Source: Pseudomonas sp. Leaf48 (GTDB lineage: Bacteria; Pseudomonadota; Gammaproteobacteria; Pseudomonadales; Pseudomonadaceae). Taken from it: a DNA stretch of 42,211 nucleotides. The stretch is from assembly GCF_001421885.1 (NCBI RefSeq), contig NZ_LMLH01000032.1, forward strand, positions 5,071 to 47,281. The letters are read 5' to 3'. The notes below the pieces were generated by a model. It was not told where the DNA came from. It did not search any database and saw nothing but the letters and a program-made list of their open reading frames with translations. Below, piece after piece: positions 32,716 through 41,856 of this stretch. The position numbers and the translations under genes were made by a program. Every line of letters begins with the position of its first letter. The first letter of the stretch is position 1.

Positions 32716-33438
32716 GTGATTTCGACTCTACACATCGCCAGGCTCAAAGCATGGGGCGCCCATGGTTTTACCGCCACTGGCGTAGTCACCGCCTTCCTGG
32801 CCACCCTCGCCCTGCTGGAGAACCAGCCGACCCATTGCCTGCTGTGGCTGGGTGTCGCCCTGATCGTCGACGGGCTGGACGGTGCGCTGGCGCGCAAGGT
32901 CAATGTGCAGTCGGTGCTGCCAGGCTTCGATGGTTCGATCCTCGACCTGGTGATTGATTACCTGACCTATGTGTTTATCCCGGCACTGTTCATCTATCGC
33001 TACATCCCGTTGCCGGACTACACCCTGCTGTTTAGCGTGTCGCTGATTCTGGTGTCATCGCTATTTTGTTTCTGCAACGTCAACATGAAAAGCCAGGACA
33101 ACTACTTCCAGGGCTTCCCCGCCGCCTGGAATGTGGTTGCCCTGTGCCTGTACATCATCGCCCCTTCGCCGTGGATCACCTTGGTCACGGTCATCGGTCT
33201 GGCCCTGCTGACCCTGACCCGAATGAAATTCCTGCACCCGTTTCGCGTGCGCCGCTTCATGCCGATCAACATCGCAGTCACCGCCGTCTGGCTGCTGTGC
33301 AGTTTGTCGCTGGTGCTCAACCACCCGGTGATCAATCCGCTGGTAATGGGACTGTGGCTGCTGATGTCGGCGTATTTTCTGGGGATCTGCCTGTGGCGCA
33401 CGGCGCTGGAGTGGTTCGATGATTCACGGCCGACTTAA
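32716..33438 (+). CDS. pcs: Phosphatidylcholine synthase, CDP-alcohol phosphatidyltransferase family
   Basis: The 240-residue membrane protein has about eight hydrophobic segments and the family motif in its Pcs variant: D52-X2-D55-G56-X2-A59-R60, then G73-X3-D77-X3-D81 (GSILDLVID). Pcs condenses choline with CDP-diacylglycerol to make phosphatidylcholine in the inner membrane. The GTG start at 32716 has GGAG upstream and gives the usual family length; the open frame continues far upstream only because it overlaps the DUF533 gene antisense. No other start is as well placed. Confidence 0.88.
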   Translation: MISTLHIARLKAWGAHGFTATGVVTAFLATLALLENQPTHCLLWLGVALIVDGLDGALARKVNVQSVLPGFDGSILDLVIDYLTYVFIPALFIYRYIPLPDYTLLFSVSLILVSSLFCFCNVNMKSQDNYFQGFPAAWNVVALCLYIIAPSPWITLVTVIGLALLTLTRMKFLHPFRVRRFMPINIAVTAVWLLCSLSLVLNHPVINPLVMGLWLLMSAYFLGICLWRTALEWFDDSRPT

Positions 33439-33566
33439 GTCCATACCAGTTCGACTTTCCGAGCCCCCCCTCCCCTGTAATTGAATGGACTCGCCCAAGC
33501 CAAGGCGTCTATGCATGGGTCAGCCAGCACCTTTTCAACTGGACGGCCGTTCCTACAGGGGTTGCC

Positions 33567-34378
33567 TCAGCGCCGGGTAATCACCACCTCCAGATATTCA
33601 CTGGGCACCACCACCGACTTATCCCCGGCCCGGTTCAGGCGATTGATCAACTCGGTCAGATCCGCTTCCAGCGCCAGCGCACCTTCGTTGGGCAGCGCGG
33701 CGAACGCCTTGTGGATCGGGCCGTACCAGCGGCGGAAGACGTCGATGAAATGGGCCGCCGAGCGATAGCGGAAGTTGAAGGTGCGGCGAGTCACCTGGAG
33801 CAGGAACTGGCGCTCGTCAAAATGCTCGTGCAGCCAGGCTTCGGTGCCCCACTGCGAAGGCGGCAGGGCCCCTGGCGGGGGAGCACGTGCCGGCCCAGGG
33901 TCTTGAACATCTGCCCAACGAAACCCTCCGGTGTCCAGTTGGCGAGGCCTATCCGCCCGCCGGGCCGGCAGACCCGCGCGAGTTCCGCGGCGGCTTTGGG
34001 CTGGTCGGGTGCAAACATTACGCCGAAGGTCGAAAGCACGGCGTCGAAGTGTCCGTCCTCGAACGGCAAGGCTTCGGCGTCGGCTACCTGAAAGGTCACG
34101 TGCAGGCGCTCTGCGCGGGCCCGGTCTTCGCCACGTTCGAGCAGGGCGGCCACGTAGTCGGTGGATGTCACCTTGCAACCACGGCGCGCCGCGGCCAGTG
34201 TCGCGTTACCGTTGCCCGCAGCGACGTCCAGCACCCGTTCGTCGCACAACAGGTCGCAGGCTTCGGCCAGTTGCTCGCCGACAATCTGCAAGGTGGTGCC
34301 GATCACGGCATAGTCGCCGCTGGCCCAGGAGGCCAGCTGGCGGTTCTTCAAAGCAACAAGGTCAATGGGTGTACTCAT
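33567..34378 (-). pseudogene. Class I SAM-dependent methyltransferase gene with a frameshift
   Basis: The first frame from 34378 encodes a Rossmann methyltransferase with VLDVAAGNGNATLAAARRG (motif I), VADAEALPFEDGHFDAVLS and LARVCRPGGRIGLANW. The frame is lost near 33880-33886, where GTGCTCCCCCGCC would need one extra base to continue as HVPPPPGALPPSQWG. The rest of the protein (WLHEHFDERQFLL to EYLEVVITRR) is intact in the next frame down to 33567. Adding one base restores about 270 residues. The break sits by C and G runs, so a sequencing error is possible; otherwise the gene is recently inactivated. Confidence 0.88.
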
Positions 34379-34419
34379 GGAAGCGCTCTCTGGTTGGAAC
34401 CCGGTTTCGATGCGGGCGA

Positions 34420-34689
34420 CTACTCAGCCGTTGTCGGATCGATGACGTTCATGACCTGGGAAATCCGGTTGGCCGGAAAACCGCCCTGCCTGGCGTGTTC
34501 CCTGATGAGCGCTTCATTTGGTGAGATGTACACGCAGTACAACTTGTCGCCGGTGACATAACTTTGCAGCCATTGCACCTCTGGAATATCGCGCAATACA
34601 CGGCATGATTTCTGCGAGACAGCTTTCAAATCCCTTTCCGACAGTGCTCCCGCGCCTGGAATCTCGCGTTCTATGACGAATTTCGGCAT
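34420..34689 (-). CDS. DUF4242 small protein
   Basis: The 89-residue protein begins MPKFVIEREIPGAGALSE and has the pattern of DUF4242 (SCO4226-type, reported nickel-binding ferredoxin-like fold): VQWLQSYVTGDKLYCVYISP and a C-terminal helix IREHARQGGFPANRI. AGAGAGG lies ahead of the ATG. It lies 41 bases upstream of the methyltransferase gene on the same strand, probably cotranscribed, and is divergent from an AraC regulator that may control both. Confidence 0.82.
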   Translation of the reverse strand: MPKFVIEREIPGAGALSERDLKAVSQKSCRVLRDIPEVQWLQSYVTGDKLYCVYISPNEALIREHARQGGFPANRISQVMNVIDPTTAE

Positions 34690-34867
34690 GGCAACCTCTC
34701 TTGTTCTTATGGATGACAAGGCCGGCAGTGACCCTGTGCGCCAACTATCGCTCCAGCACCCGTTGGCGTCCTGCCCGATCGTCGGCCAGGCCTGTCCGAT
34801 CGTCCGGAGATTTCGCGTTGCGCCCCGGCGCGCTCACAATCAGTAACCGCCAAACGGGAAATCGCCC

Positions 34868-35854
34868 ATGGACGCCCTGTCACAGACCCTGCGCGTCGTG
34901 CATCTGGTCGGCGCGATCTTTATCAATGCCAGGTTCACTGCGCCCTGGTGCTACCAGTCACCCTGCGCCGACACCGCCGCGCCCTTTCTGGAGCCCGGCG
35001 CAGAGCGGGTGGTGATTTTCCACTTGATCAGCGAAGGCGGGTGTTACGTCGAACTGGGCGACGCCCCGCCTCTGCTCCTGAGCGCCGGAGATGTGGTGGT
35101 GTTTCCCCAGGGCGACGCCCATCGCATGTGCTCCAGGCCGGGATTGCCCCCCGCCACTGGCGCGCGACTGGACGTAGTGCTGGCGCGGCGTCCGCGGCAG
35201 TTGAGCTACGGTGGTGGCGGCGCGGTGACGCGCCTGGTATGCGGTTACCTGGCCTGCGACAAGCGACTGGCCGGCATGCTGCTCACGGGTTTGCCGCCGG
35301 TGGTGCGGGTCAATTTGCGCGATTCCAGTGCCGGTGTGTGGCTGGAGTCTTCGGTGCGTTATGCCCTGGCCGAAGCCCGTTCACCAAGGCCCGGTGGCGA
35401 AGGTGTATTGGCGAAACTGGCCGAAGTGTTGTTCATCGAAGTGCTGCGCCTGTACATGCACGAACACGGCAAGGATCGCACCGGCTGGCTGGCTGCGGTC
35501 AGCGACCGGATTGTCGGTGCCGCCCTCAACGCCCTGCATAAAGATCCCGGTCACGCCTGGACGCTGGATGAACTGGCCAGCACCGCTGGCACATCGAGGT
35601 CGGTACTGGCCGAGCGCTTCCTGAAACTGGTCGGCAGCCCGCCCATGCAGTACCTGACGCAATGGCGGATGTTGCTCGCCGCCAACCTGTTGCGCAGCAG
35701 CAACAGCCCGCTGATACGAATTGCCGAAGAGGTGGGCTATCAGACCGACACGGCATTCAGCCGGGCCTTTCGCCGTGAGTTCGGCGCACCGCCGGCGACG
35801 TGGCGCCGGGGTCAGGAGAAAAGGACAATGGCCCACGGACCGGTGAGCCATTGA
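34868..35854 (+). CDS. AraC-family regulator with cupin-type N-terminal domain
   Basis: The 328-residue protein has an AraC_binding_6-like cupin domain (about residues 10-200; GDVVVFPQGDAHRM is the sugar/effector-pocket strand) and a C-terminal HTH_18 domain (about 215-312) with LDELASTAGTSRSVLAERF and the second helix pair IRIAEEVGYQTDTAFSRAF. Such regulators often control neighbouring divergent genes; here the DUF4242/methyltransferase pair. The effector is unknown. The Shine-Dalgarno sequence is weak. Confidence 0.87.
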   Translation: MDALSQTLRVVHLVGAIFINARFTAPWCYQSPCADTAAPFLEPGAERVVIFHLISEGGCYVELGDAPPLLLSAGDVVVFPQGDAHRMCSRPGLPPATGARLDVVLARRPRQLSYGGGGAVTRLVCGYLACDKRLAGMLLTGLPPVVRVNLRDSSAGVWLESSVRYALAEARSPRPGGEGVLAKLAEVLFIEVLRLYMHEHGKDRTGWLAAVSDRIVGAALNALHKDPGHAWTLDELASTAGTSRSVLAERFLKLVGSPPMQYLTQWRMLLAANLLRSSNSPLIRIAEEVGYQTDTAFSRAFRREFGAPPATWRRGQEKRTMAHGPVSH

Positions 35855-35866
35855 CCGCGCTGGTAT

Positions 35867-37084
35867 TTATGCCGCTTTCGCGCCTGCCCTGGCCTCTTCC
35901 AGCAACTGCTGAATCATCATCTCCTGAGCCTCATAACTGCCTTCGCCAAAGTGGCTGTAACGCACCTGCCCCTTGGCATCAATCAGATAGTGGGCAGGCC
36001 AGTACTGATTGTCGAAGTTGCGCCAGATCGCATAGTTGTTGTCGATCGCCACCGGATAGGTGATGCCGTATTCCTGCACCTTGGCCTTGACGTTATCGAT
36101 GATGCGTTCGAAACCGTACTCCGGCGTGTGTACACCGATGACCACCAGGCCGTCCTTTTCGTATTTTTTCGCCCAGTCCTTCACGTAGGGCAAGGTGTGC
36201 TTGCAGTTGATGCAGTCGAAGGTCCAGAAATCCACCAGCACCACTTTGCCTTTGAGCGATTCGTTGCTCAGAGCCGGCGAGTTGATCCATTCGACGGCGC
36301 CCGACAGCGACGGCATCGCACCTTTGCCGTTATCCATGGTGCTGTCGGCCTTGACCTTGCTGACCAGGTAATCGACAACTTTCGGTACGGCTTCCAGTAC
36401 GCCTTTCTCGACGCGGCTGACACCCTCGGAGGAGGTGTTGGCCAACAGCACGTCATCGGCACCGGTGGAGAGCACTGCGGCCCCGGCCAGAACTGCGACG
36501 CCAGCACCGCGGCGCAGCCAACCGGTCACCGGAATCGACGGCTTCAAGCGATTGACCAGCCCGCGCCCGGCGAAGATCAGGGCGCCGAGCGACAAGGCAC
36601 TCCCTGCGCCGTAGGCCACCAGCAACACACTGGTGCCGACATTCGCGCCTTGCAGCATGGCGCTGGTGAGGATGACACCCAGGATCGGCCCGGCACAGGG
36701 TGCCCACAGCAGGCCGGTCGCGACGCCGATCATGATCGAGGACAGTGGGCCGGACACTTTCCGGCTGCCTGGATTGATGCGATTGCCCAGCACCACGAAG
36801 GGATGCGCCAGCCAGTCGCCGACCCGGGCGGAAATCAGTGACAGGGCGAACAGCACCATCACGATCAGGGCGACGTGGCGGCCGGTGTTGCTGGCCTTGA
36901 TCACCCACTCACTGCTGACCACGGCCAGGCTGGAGACCAGGGCGAAAGTGAGGACCATGCCGCCGAGGGTCAGCAGGATCGATGAGCGGGTGCGGTGGGC
37001 TCCGGCGAACAGAAACGGCACGACCGGGAGGATGCAGGGACTGAGGACGGTCAATATGCCGCCCAGGAAAGCGATGAGTAACAT
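35867..37084 (-). CDS. CcdA-thioredoxin fusion membrane protein (DipZ/DsbD-like)
   Basis: The 405-residue protein has an N-terminal CcdA-type domain with six or so membrane helices and the redox cysteines in LSPCILPVVPFLF (C17) and LLWAPCAGPILG. It ends in a periplasmic thioredoxin-like domain with active site C-I-N-C in FDCINCKHTLPYVKDW and cis-proline region WPAHYLIDAKG. It should carry electrons from cytoplasmic thioredoxin to periplasmic thiols, as DipZ and ScsB/DsbD relatives do. It is leftward, next to two small secreted proteins and a two-component system; a shared role in envelope thiol or metal stress is only inferred. AAGGT precedes the ATG. Confidence 0.88.
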   Translation of the reverse strand: MLLIAFLGGILTVLSPCILPVVPFLFAGAHRTRSSILLTLGGMVLTFALVSSLAVVSSEWVIKASNTGRHVALIVMVLFALSLISARVGDWLAHPFVVLGNRINPGSRKVSGPLSSIMIGVATGLLWAPCAGPILGVILTSAMLQGANVGTSVLLVAYGAGSALSLGALIFAGRGLVNRLKPSIPVTGWLRRGAGVAVLAGAAVLSTGADDVLLANTSSEGVSRVEKGVLEAVPKVVDYLVSKVKADSTMDNGKGAMPSLSGAVEWINSPALSNESLKGKVVLVDFWTFDCINCKHTLPYVKDWAKKYEKDGLVVIGVHTPEYGFERIIDNVKAKVQEYGITYPVAIDNNYAIWRNFDNQYWPAHYLIDAKGQVRYSHFGEGSYEAQEMMIQQLLEEARAGAKAA

Positions 37085-37125
37085 GGCAGTTTACCTTTTG
37101 ATGTGTGGTCAGGCTCAAGATCCAC

Positions 37126-37468
37126 CCCTCACCCTAACCCTCTCCCGAGGGAGAGGGGACTGACCGAGGTGCCTGGGCGAGATACTGCGACCTGAAATAT
37201 CGAGTCGAACTCGGGCCTTGAAAGCGATGAAGATCGGCTGCCTTTCCCCTCTGGGTAGAAGGGCTGACGCAGGGGCCTGGGCAAGAGACCGTGATCTGAA
37301 ATATCGAGTCGAACCCGGGCCTTGAAAGCGATGAGGTTCGACTCCCTCTACCCTCTGGAATATGGGCCTGGACAATAGAACGCGACCTGAAATATCGAGT
37401 CGAACCCCGGCCTTGAAAGCGATAAAGATCGGCTCCCTCTCCCTCGGGAGAGGGCTGGGGTGAGGGGT
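37126..37468. repeat. Composite intergenic repeat with three degenerate units
   Basis: The 37085-37484 gap holds no gene. Outer arms CCCTCACCCTAACCCTCTCC and GGAGAGGGCTGGGGTGAGGG face each other. Between them GAAATATCGAGTCGAAC recurs at 37194, 37298 and 37389, each followed by a GGCCTTGAAAGCGAT segment. Spacings are 104 and 91 bases. The same CTCACC..CTCTCCC arm opens the repeat block at 41857, so this is a genus-type dispersed element. Confidence 0.82.
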
Positions 37469-37484
37469 GGATTGCACCAGCGCC

Positions 37485-37739
37485 TCAAACTGGCTGGCTG
37501 TCCAACAACTGCCCTTGGGTCGTGCGGCTGGAACCATTCTCGGCAACCATCTGCCCCTGCGGCGTACGGCTCGAGCCATCCTCGGCGAGCAATCGATGAG
37601 TGCCCTTCCCTGCTACGGTAGTCAGTTGAAAGCAGGTGCTGGCGCCGCAAGCGCTTTGCTCGACGGTGGCGTTGGCATGGGCGGCCGCACCGGCCATGGC
37701 GAACGCGACAGCGGTCAGGTAGCGGGTAACCTTGTTCAT
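37485..37739 (-). CDS. Small secreted protein with an internal 14-residue duplication
   Basis: The 84-residue precursor has a signal peptide (about 1-22, ending AHA), two cysteines (C31 and C36 in ACGASTC) and a duplicated C-terminal unit: AEDGSSRTPQGQMV (52-65) followed by AENGSSRTTQGQL (66-78). I do not recognise a family. AGGAAG precedes the ATG. It lies 36 bases after the DUF2790 gene on the same strand, so the two form an operon divergent from the two-component system at 38345. Confidence 0.75.
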   Translation of the reverse strand: MNKVTRYLTAVAFAMAGAAAHANATVEQSACGASTCFQLTTVAGKGTHRLLAEDGSSRTPQGQMVAENGSSRTTQGQLLDSQPV

Positions 37740-37775
37740 GATGTTCTTCCTGTTCTAGAGGGAGGGAACCCGGGC

Positions 37776-38039
37776 TCAGTTATCCGAGTTGCAGTTGTCG
37801 GAAAGCTTGCGGTAGTCCAGTACCTGGGTTTTGCTCTGGGAGTCCAGGTAAGTCAGCTGGGCATTCACCACCCCGCAGGAAGGCGCAGCATCCTGGGTCA
37901 GCGACACCACTTTCTTGATGTCCAGGTGCGTACCGTAGGTGTAGGGTTTGGCGCTGACATCAGCTTCGGCGCGGGCCGACAAGGTGCAGATGTTCAAAGC
38001 GGCAAACAGGCAAGCGGCGTAGATGGCTTTGGTGTTCAT
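37776..38039 (-). CDS. Small secreted DUF2790 protein
   Basis: The 87-residue precursor has a signal peptide (about 1-24, ending ARA) and the DUF2790 pattern: YGTHLDIKKVVSLTQD, CGVVNAQLTYLDSQSKTQVLDYRKLSDNC. DUF2790 is a Pseudomonas family of unknown function with two conserved cysteines, here C55 and C83. GAGGAA precedes the ATG. As the first gene leftward from the array of GATAC sites it is a likely target of the divergent response regulator. Confidence 0.85.
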   Translation of the reverse strand: MNTKAIYAACLFAALNICTLSARAEADVSAKPYTYGTHLDIKKVVSLTQDAAPSCGVVNAQLTYLDSQSKTQVLDYRKLSDNCNSDN

Positions 38040-38171
38040 GGCGGTTCCTCAAGGTTTCGACAGGTCAAATCGTTGATTGGGCCGAGGCGCTTGGGTTTGC
38101 CTCGATGGAACCTATTTAACGACTGGAAGGTATCGCGCATGTGTCGGGAACCGGCCCGGATAAATCAGTAC

Positions 38172-38275
38172 GTATCTGCGCCCGGCCGGGATACAGAGGG
38201 ATACAAACCTGCGCAAAAACCACGTTTTTGCCTCCGTGTGTATCCACACGCAGGCCAGATACACTGCAATACAAA
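38172..38275. promoter_or_regulatory. Duplicated GATAC half-site array, candidate response-regulator operator
   Basis: GTATC at 38172-38176 is followed after 13 bases by GATACA (38190-38195) and, ten bases on, GATACAAA (38200-38207). The same arrangement is repeated 68 bases later: GTATC 38240-38244, GATACA 38258-38263 and AATACAAA 38268-38275. The ten-base direct spacing is one helical turn, as for OmpR/PhoB-type regulators. Between the two sets lies a hairpin, GCAAAAAC-CAC-GTTTTTGC (38213-38231). The array sits in the divergent gap between the DUF2790 gene and the response regulator gene. The gap 38040-38344 holds no other feature. Confidence 0.6.
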
Positions 38276-38344
38276 GGGCGACGGGCAGGCGCACGAAGCC
38301 TCGATAGACTGTGTGACATTCCCACTTATCAGAGGCCCCGCCCC

Positions 38345-39081
<737 letters not shown>

Positions 39082-39085
<4 letters not shown>

Positions 39086-40392
39086 CGCTGCCAATGCGCT
39101 GGCCACGCACCCTGGCCTCGCGGCTGTCGCTGATTTTCCTGATCGGCCTGATCCTGGCCCAGGCGCTGTCTTTCGGCGCGCAGTACTACGAGCGCTACGA
39201 AAGCGCGAAGAACACCATGCTCGGCAATCTGGAAACCGACGTCTCGACCTCCATCGCCATCCTCGACCGCCTGCCCGCCGCAGAGCGCGCCAGCTGGTTG
39301 CAGCAGCTGGAACGGCAGAATTACAGCTATTTGCTCAGCGACGGCTCGCCGGGGACGGCCATGGCGCCGGACATGCCCAATGCGCCAGTCGCCATGGCTT
39401 CGATCAAAGACGCCATCGGCCATGACTACCCCATGACCTTTACCGAGATCCCGGGGCCGAAAAAACACTTCCAGGTTCACCTGAAACTGGCCGACGGCAG
39501 CCCGCTGACCATCGATGTACGGCCAGCCATGAAGCCATTGTCGCCGTGGTTGCCGATCGTATTGCTCGGGCAGCTGGCGCTGATGCTTGCCTGTACCTGG
39601 CTGGCCGTGAGAATTGCCATCCGTCCCCTGACCCGCCTCGCCGATGCCGTGGAAACCCTGGACCCCAACGCCCACCCGGTGCTCCTCGACGAACAGGGTC
39701 CGACTGAAGTCGCCCACGCGGCCAAGGCCTTCAACGCGATGCAGGCACGCATCGCCGCCTACCTCAAAGAACGCATGCAACTGCTGGCAGCCATCTCCCA
39801 CGACCTGCAAACCCCGATCACGCGCATGAAACTGCGCGCCGAATTCATGGACGACTCCAGCGAGAAAGACAAACTCTGCAACGACCTCGGCGAGATGGAG
39901 CACTTGGTACGCGAAGGCGTGGCCTATGCCCGCAGCATCCACGGCGCCACCGAAGAAAGCCGCCGCACCGACCTGGACTCGTTCCTTGACAGCCTGGTGT
40001 TCGACTATCAGGACATGGGTAAAGATGTCCAGCTCGCTGGCAAGAGCGCCAGCGTCATCGACACCCGCCCCCATGCGCTGAGGCGAGTGCTGGTCAACCT
40101 GACCGACAACGCACTGAAATTCGCTGGCGCGGCAGAGCTTTGGGTGGAAAAAAAGGCCGACGGCAGCCTGTTGGTCAAAGTCATGGATCGAGGGCCGGGT
40201 ATTGCAGAGGAGGAACTGGCGCAAGTCATGCAACCCTTCTACCGCGTGGAAAATTCAAGGAATCGCAGTACCGGCGGCACCGGGTTGGGTTTGGCGATTG
40301 CCCAGCAACTGGCGGTGGCGATTGGAGGGTCGCTGACCTTGAGCAATCGTGAAGGGGGGGGGTTGTGTGCGCAGCTCCGGTTGCCGGGGTAA
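39082..40392 (+). CDS. Membrane sensor histidine kinase, EnvZ-like, partner of the adjacent OmpR-type regulator
   Basis: The 436-residue protein has a first membrane segment (about residues 14-34), a periplasmic sensor region of about 120 residues, a second membrane segment (about 156-178), a HAMP domain, a HisKA box with H240 in AAISHDLQTPITRMK, and an HATPase domain with NLTDNALKFA, DRGPGI and GGTGLGLAIAQ. It is translationally coupled to the response regulator. The signal is unknown; adjacency to DipZ-like and small secreted proteins hints at an envelope stimulus. The run of G near 40355 is inside the last codons and does not break the frame. Confidence 0.92.
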
Positions 40393-40741
40393 AGGGGCTC
40401 TGTGCAGGAGGCAGGCTTGGTTGCACAGGCATTGGGGGACGGCTGCAAGGGATGAGTCGGCTTTAAGGTTGCCATCACCGGCAGGCCGGCTCCCACAGGG
40501 GCTGGGTACAGTCGCAAGAGATTTGTCGGCCGTCACGCGGCCAATGCCAGCACGCCGCCGCAAGGGGTTGGTGCCGGTTTGGGGCATTCGTCGCTCCAGG
40601 CAATACCCCACTGCCCCGGGACTAGACTTAATGCACGCAGGACCACTTACCATCCTGCCCATTCCCACGACCACCGCCCAGCGGCGAACGCCCAGGCAAA
40701 CCCAGCCTCTGGACCGTGATCCTGCCATAGGAGCACACGTG
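40393..40741. other. Intergenic stretch with a REP relic, no gene
   Basis: The gap contains a degenerate REP (CATCACCGGCAGGCCGGCTCCCACAGG, about 40472-40498, read in pieces here as CCGGCAGGCCGGCTCCCACA) and otherwise unremarkable sequence. The promoter of the following methyltransferase gene must lie here, but no clear -35/-10 pair stands out. An open frame running through it in the rightward direction lacks a credible start. Confidence 0.6.
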
Positions 40742-41788
40742 ATGGACGAGGCCAGACTCAATGATTTCATGGGCAAACTGGTGAATGACATGGGCGGCGC
40801 GGCAATGCTCGCCAATGTCATCCTCGGCGAAGAGCTCGGGCTGTACCGGGCCATGGCCGACAGCCAGCCAGTGACCCCCGAAGCACTCGCCGACAAGACC
40901 GGCTGCAACCCCCGCCTGCTGCGCGAGTGGCTCAGCGCCCACGCTGCCTCCGGTTATATGGAACACCGCGACGGTCAGTTCCGCCTGCCCGAGGAGCAAG
41001 CCCTGGCGCTGGCCATCGAAGACTCACCGGTGTATGTGGCTGGCGGTGTCGGCGTGGTTGCGTCGTTTTTTCATGACAAGGACAAACTGGTCAATGCCAT
41101 GCGCGGCAATGGCGCCCTGGCCTGGGGCGATCACCATCCGTGCATGTTCAGCGGCACTGAACGCTTCTTCCGGCCCGGTTACAAGGCACACCTGATCGCC
41201 AAATGGCTGCCGGCCCTCGATGGCGTAGTGGCAAAACTTGAAGCCGGCGCTAAAGTGGCGGACGTTGGCTGCGGCCACGGCGCTTCGACCGTGATCATGG
41301 CCCAGGCATTTCCCGACTCGCGCTTCGTCGGTTTTGACTACCACGCGCCCTCCGTGACCGTCGCCACCCAGCGGGCCGAAGAAGGTGGCGTATCAGACCG
41401 CGCGCGGTTTTTCCAGGGCACGGCAAAAAGCTACCCTGGAACCGACTACGACCTGATCTGCTATTTCGACTGCCTGCACGACATGGGCGACCCGGTGGGT
41501 GCAGCGCAACACGCCTATGACTCGCTCAAACCCGACGGCACCGTGCTGCTGGTCGAGCCCTTCGCCAACGACGCGCTCGACGACAACGCCACCCCGGTAG
41601 GCCGACTGTTCTACGCCGCCTCGACCTTTATCTGCACGCCCAACTCGCTGTCCCAGGAGGTTGGTCTCGGGCTCGGTGCCCAGGCCGGGGAAGCGCGGTT
41701 GCGCAAAGTGTTTACCGAAGCCGGTTTCTCGACCTTTCGCCGGGCTACCGAAACGCCGTTCAACCTGATTCTGGAAGCTCGCAAATAA
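40742..41788 (+). CDS. SAM-dependent methyltransferase with N-terminal winged-helix domain
   Basis: The 348-residue protein has an N-terminal winged-helix-like dimerisation domain (about 1-100; LADKTGCNPRLLREWLSAHA) and a Rossmann methyltransferase domain with motif I VADVGCGHGAST (172-183), FVGFDYHAPSV and the LICYFDCLHDMGDP strand. It resembles the Rv2258c-type family; the substrate is unknown. The ATG at 40742 has AGGAG upstream; GTG at 40739 is an alternative. No neighbour explains its job. Confidence 0.85.
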   Translation: MDEARLNDFMGKLVNDMGGAAMLANVILGEELGLYRAMADSQPVTPEALADKTGCNPRLLREWLSAHAASGYMEHRDGQFRLPEEQALALAIEDSPVYVAGGVGVVASFFHDKDKLVNAMRGNGALAWGDHHPCMFSGTERFFRPGYKAHLIAKWLPALDGVVAKLEAGAKVADVGCGHGASTVIMAQAFPDSRFVGFDYHAPSVTVATQRAEEGGVSDRARFFQGTAKSYPGTDYDLICYFDCLHDMGDPVGAAQHAYDSLKPDGTVLLVEPFANDALDDNATPVGRLFYAASTFICTPNSLSQEVGLGLGAQAGEARLRKVFTEAGFSTFRRATETPFNLILEARK

Positions 41789-41856
41789 CCGCTTTGCAGG
41801 ACCACCATTGTCCGCTTAGCGTGGGTGAGCGAGCTGTGAGGTTCGACTGTAGATCC

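Noticed and set aside
38141..38344. N-terminal extension of the OmpR-type regulator
   Set aside because: The frame is open, but it covers the operator array and lacks similarity to receiver domains; the ATG at 38345 gives the standard length.
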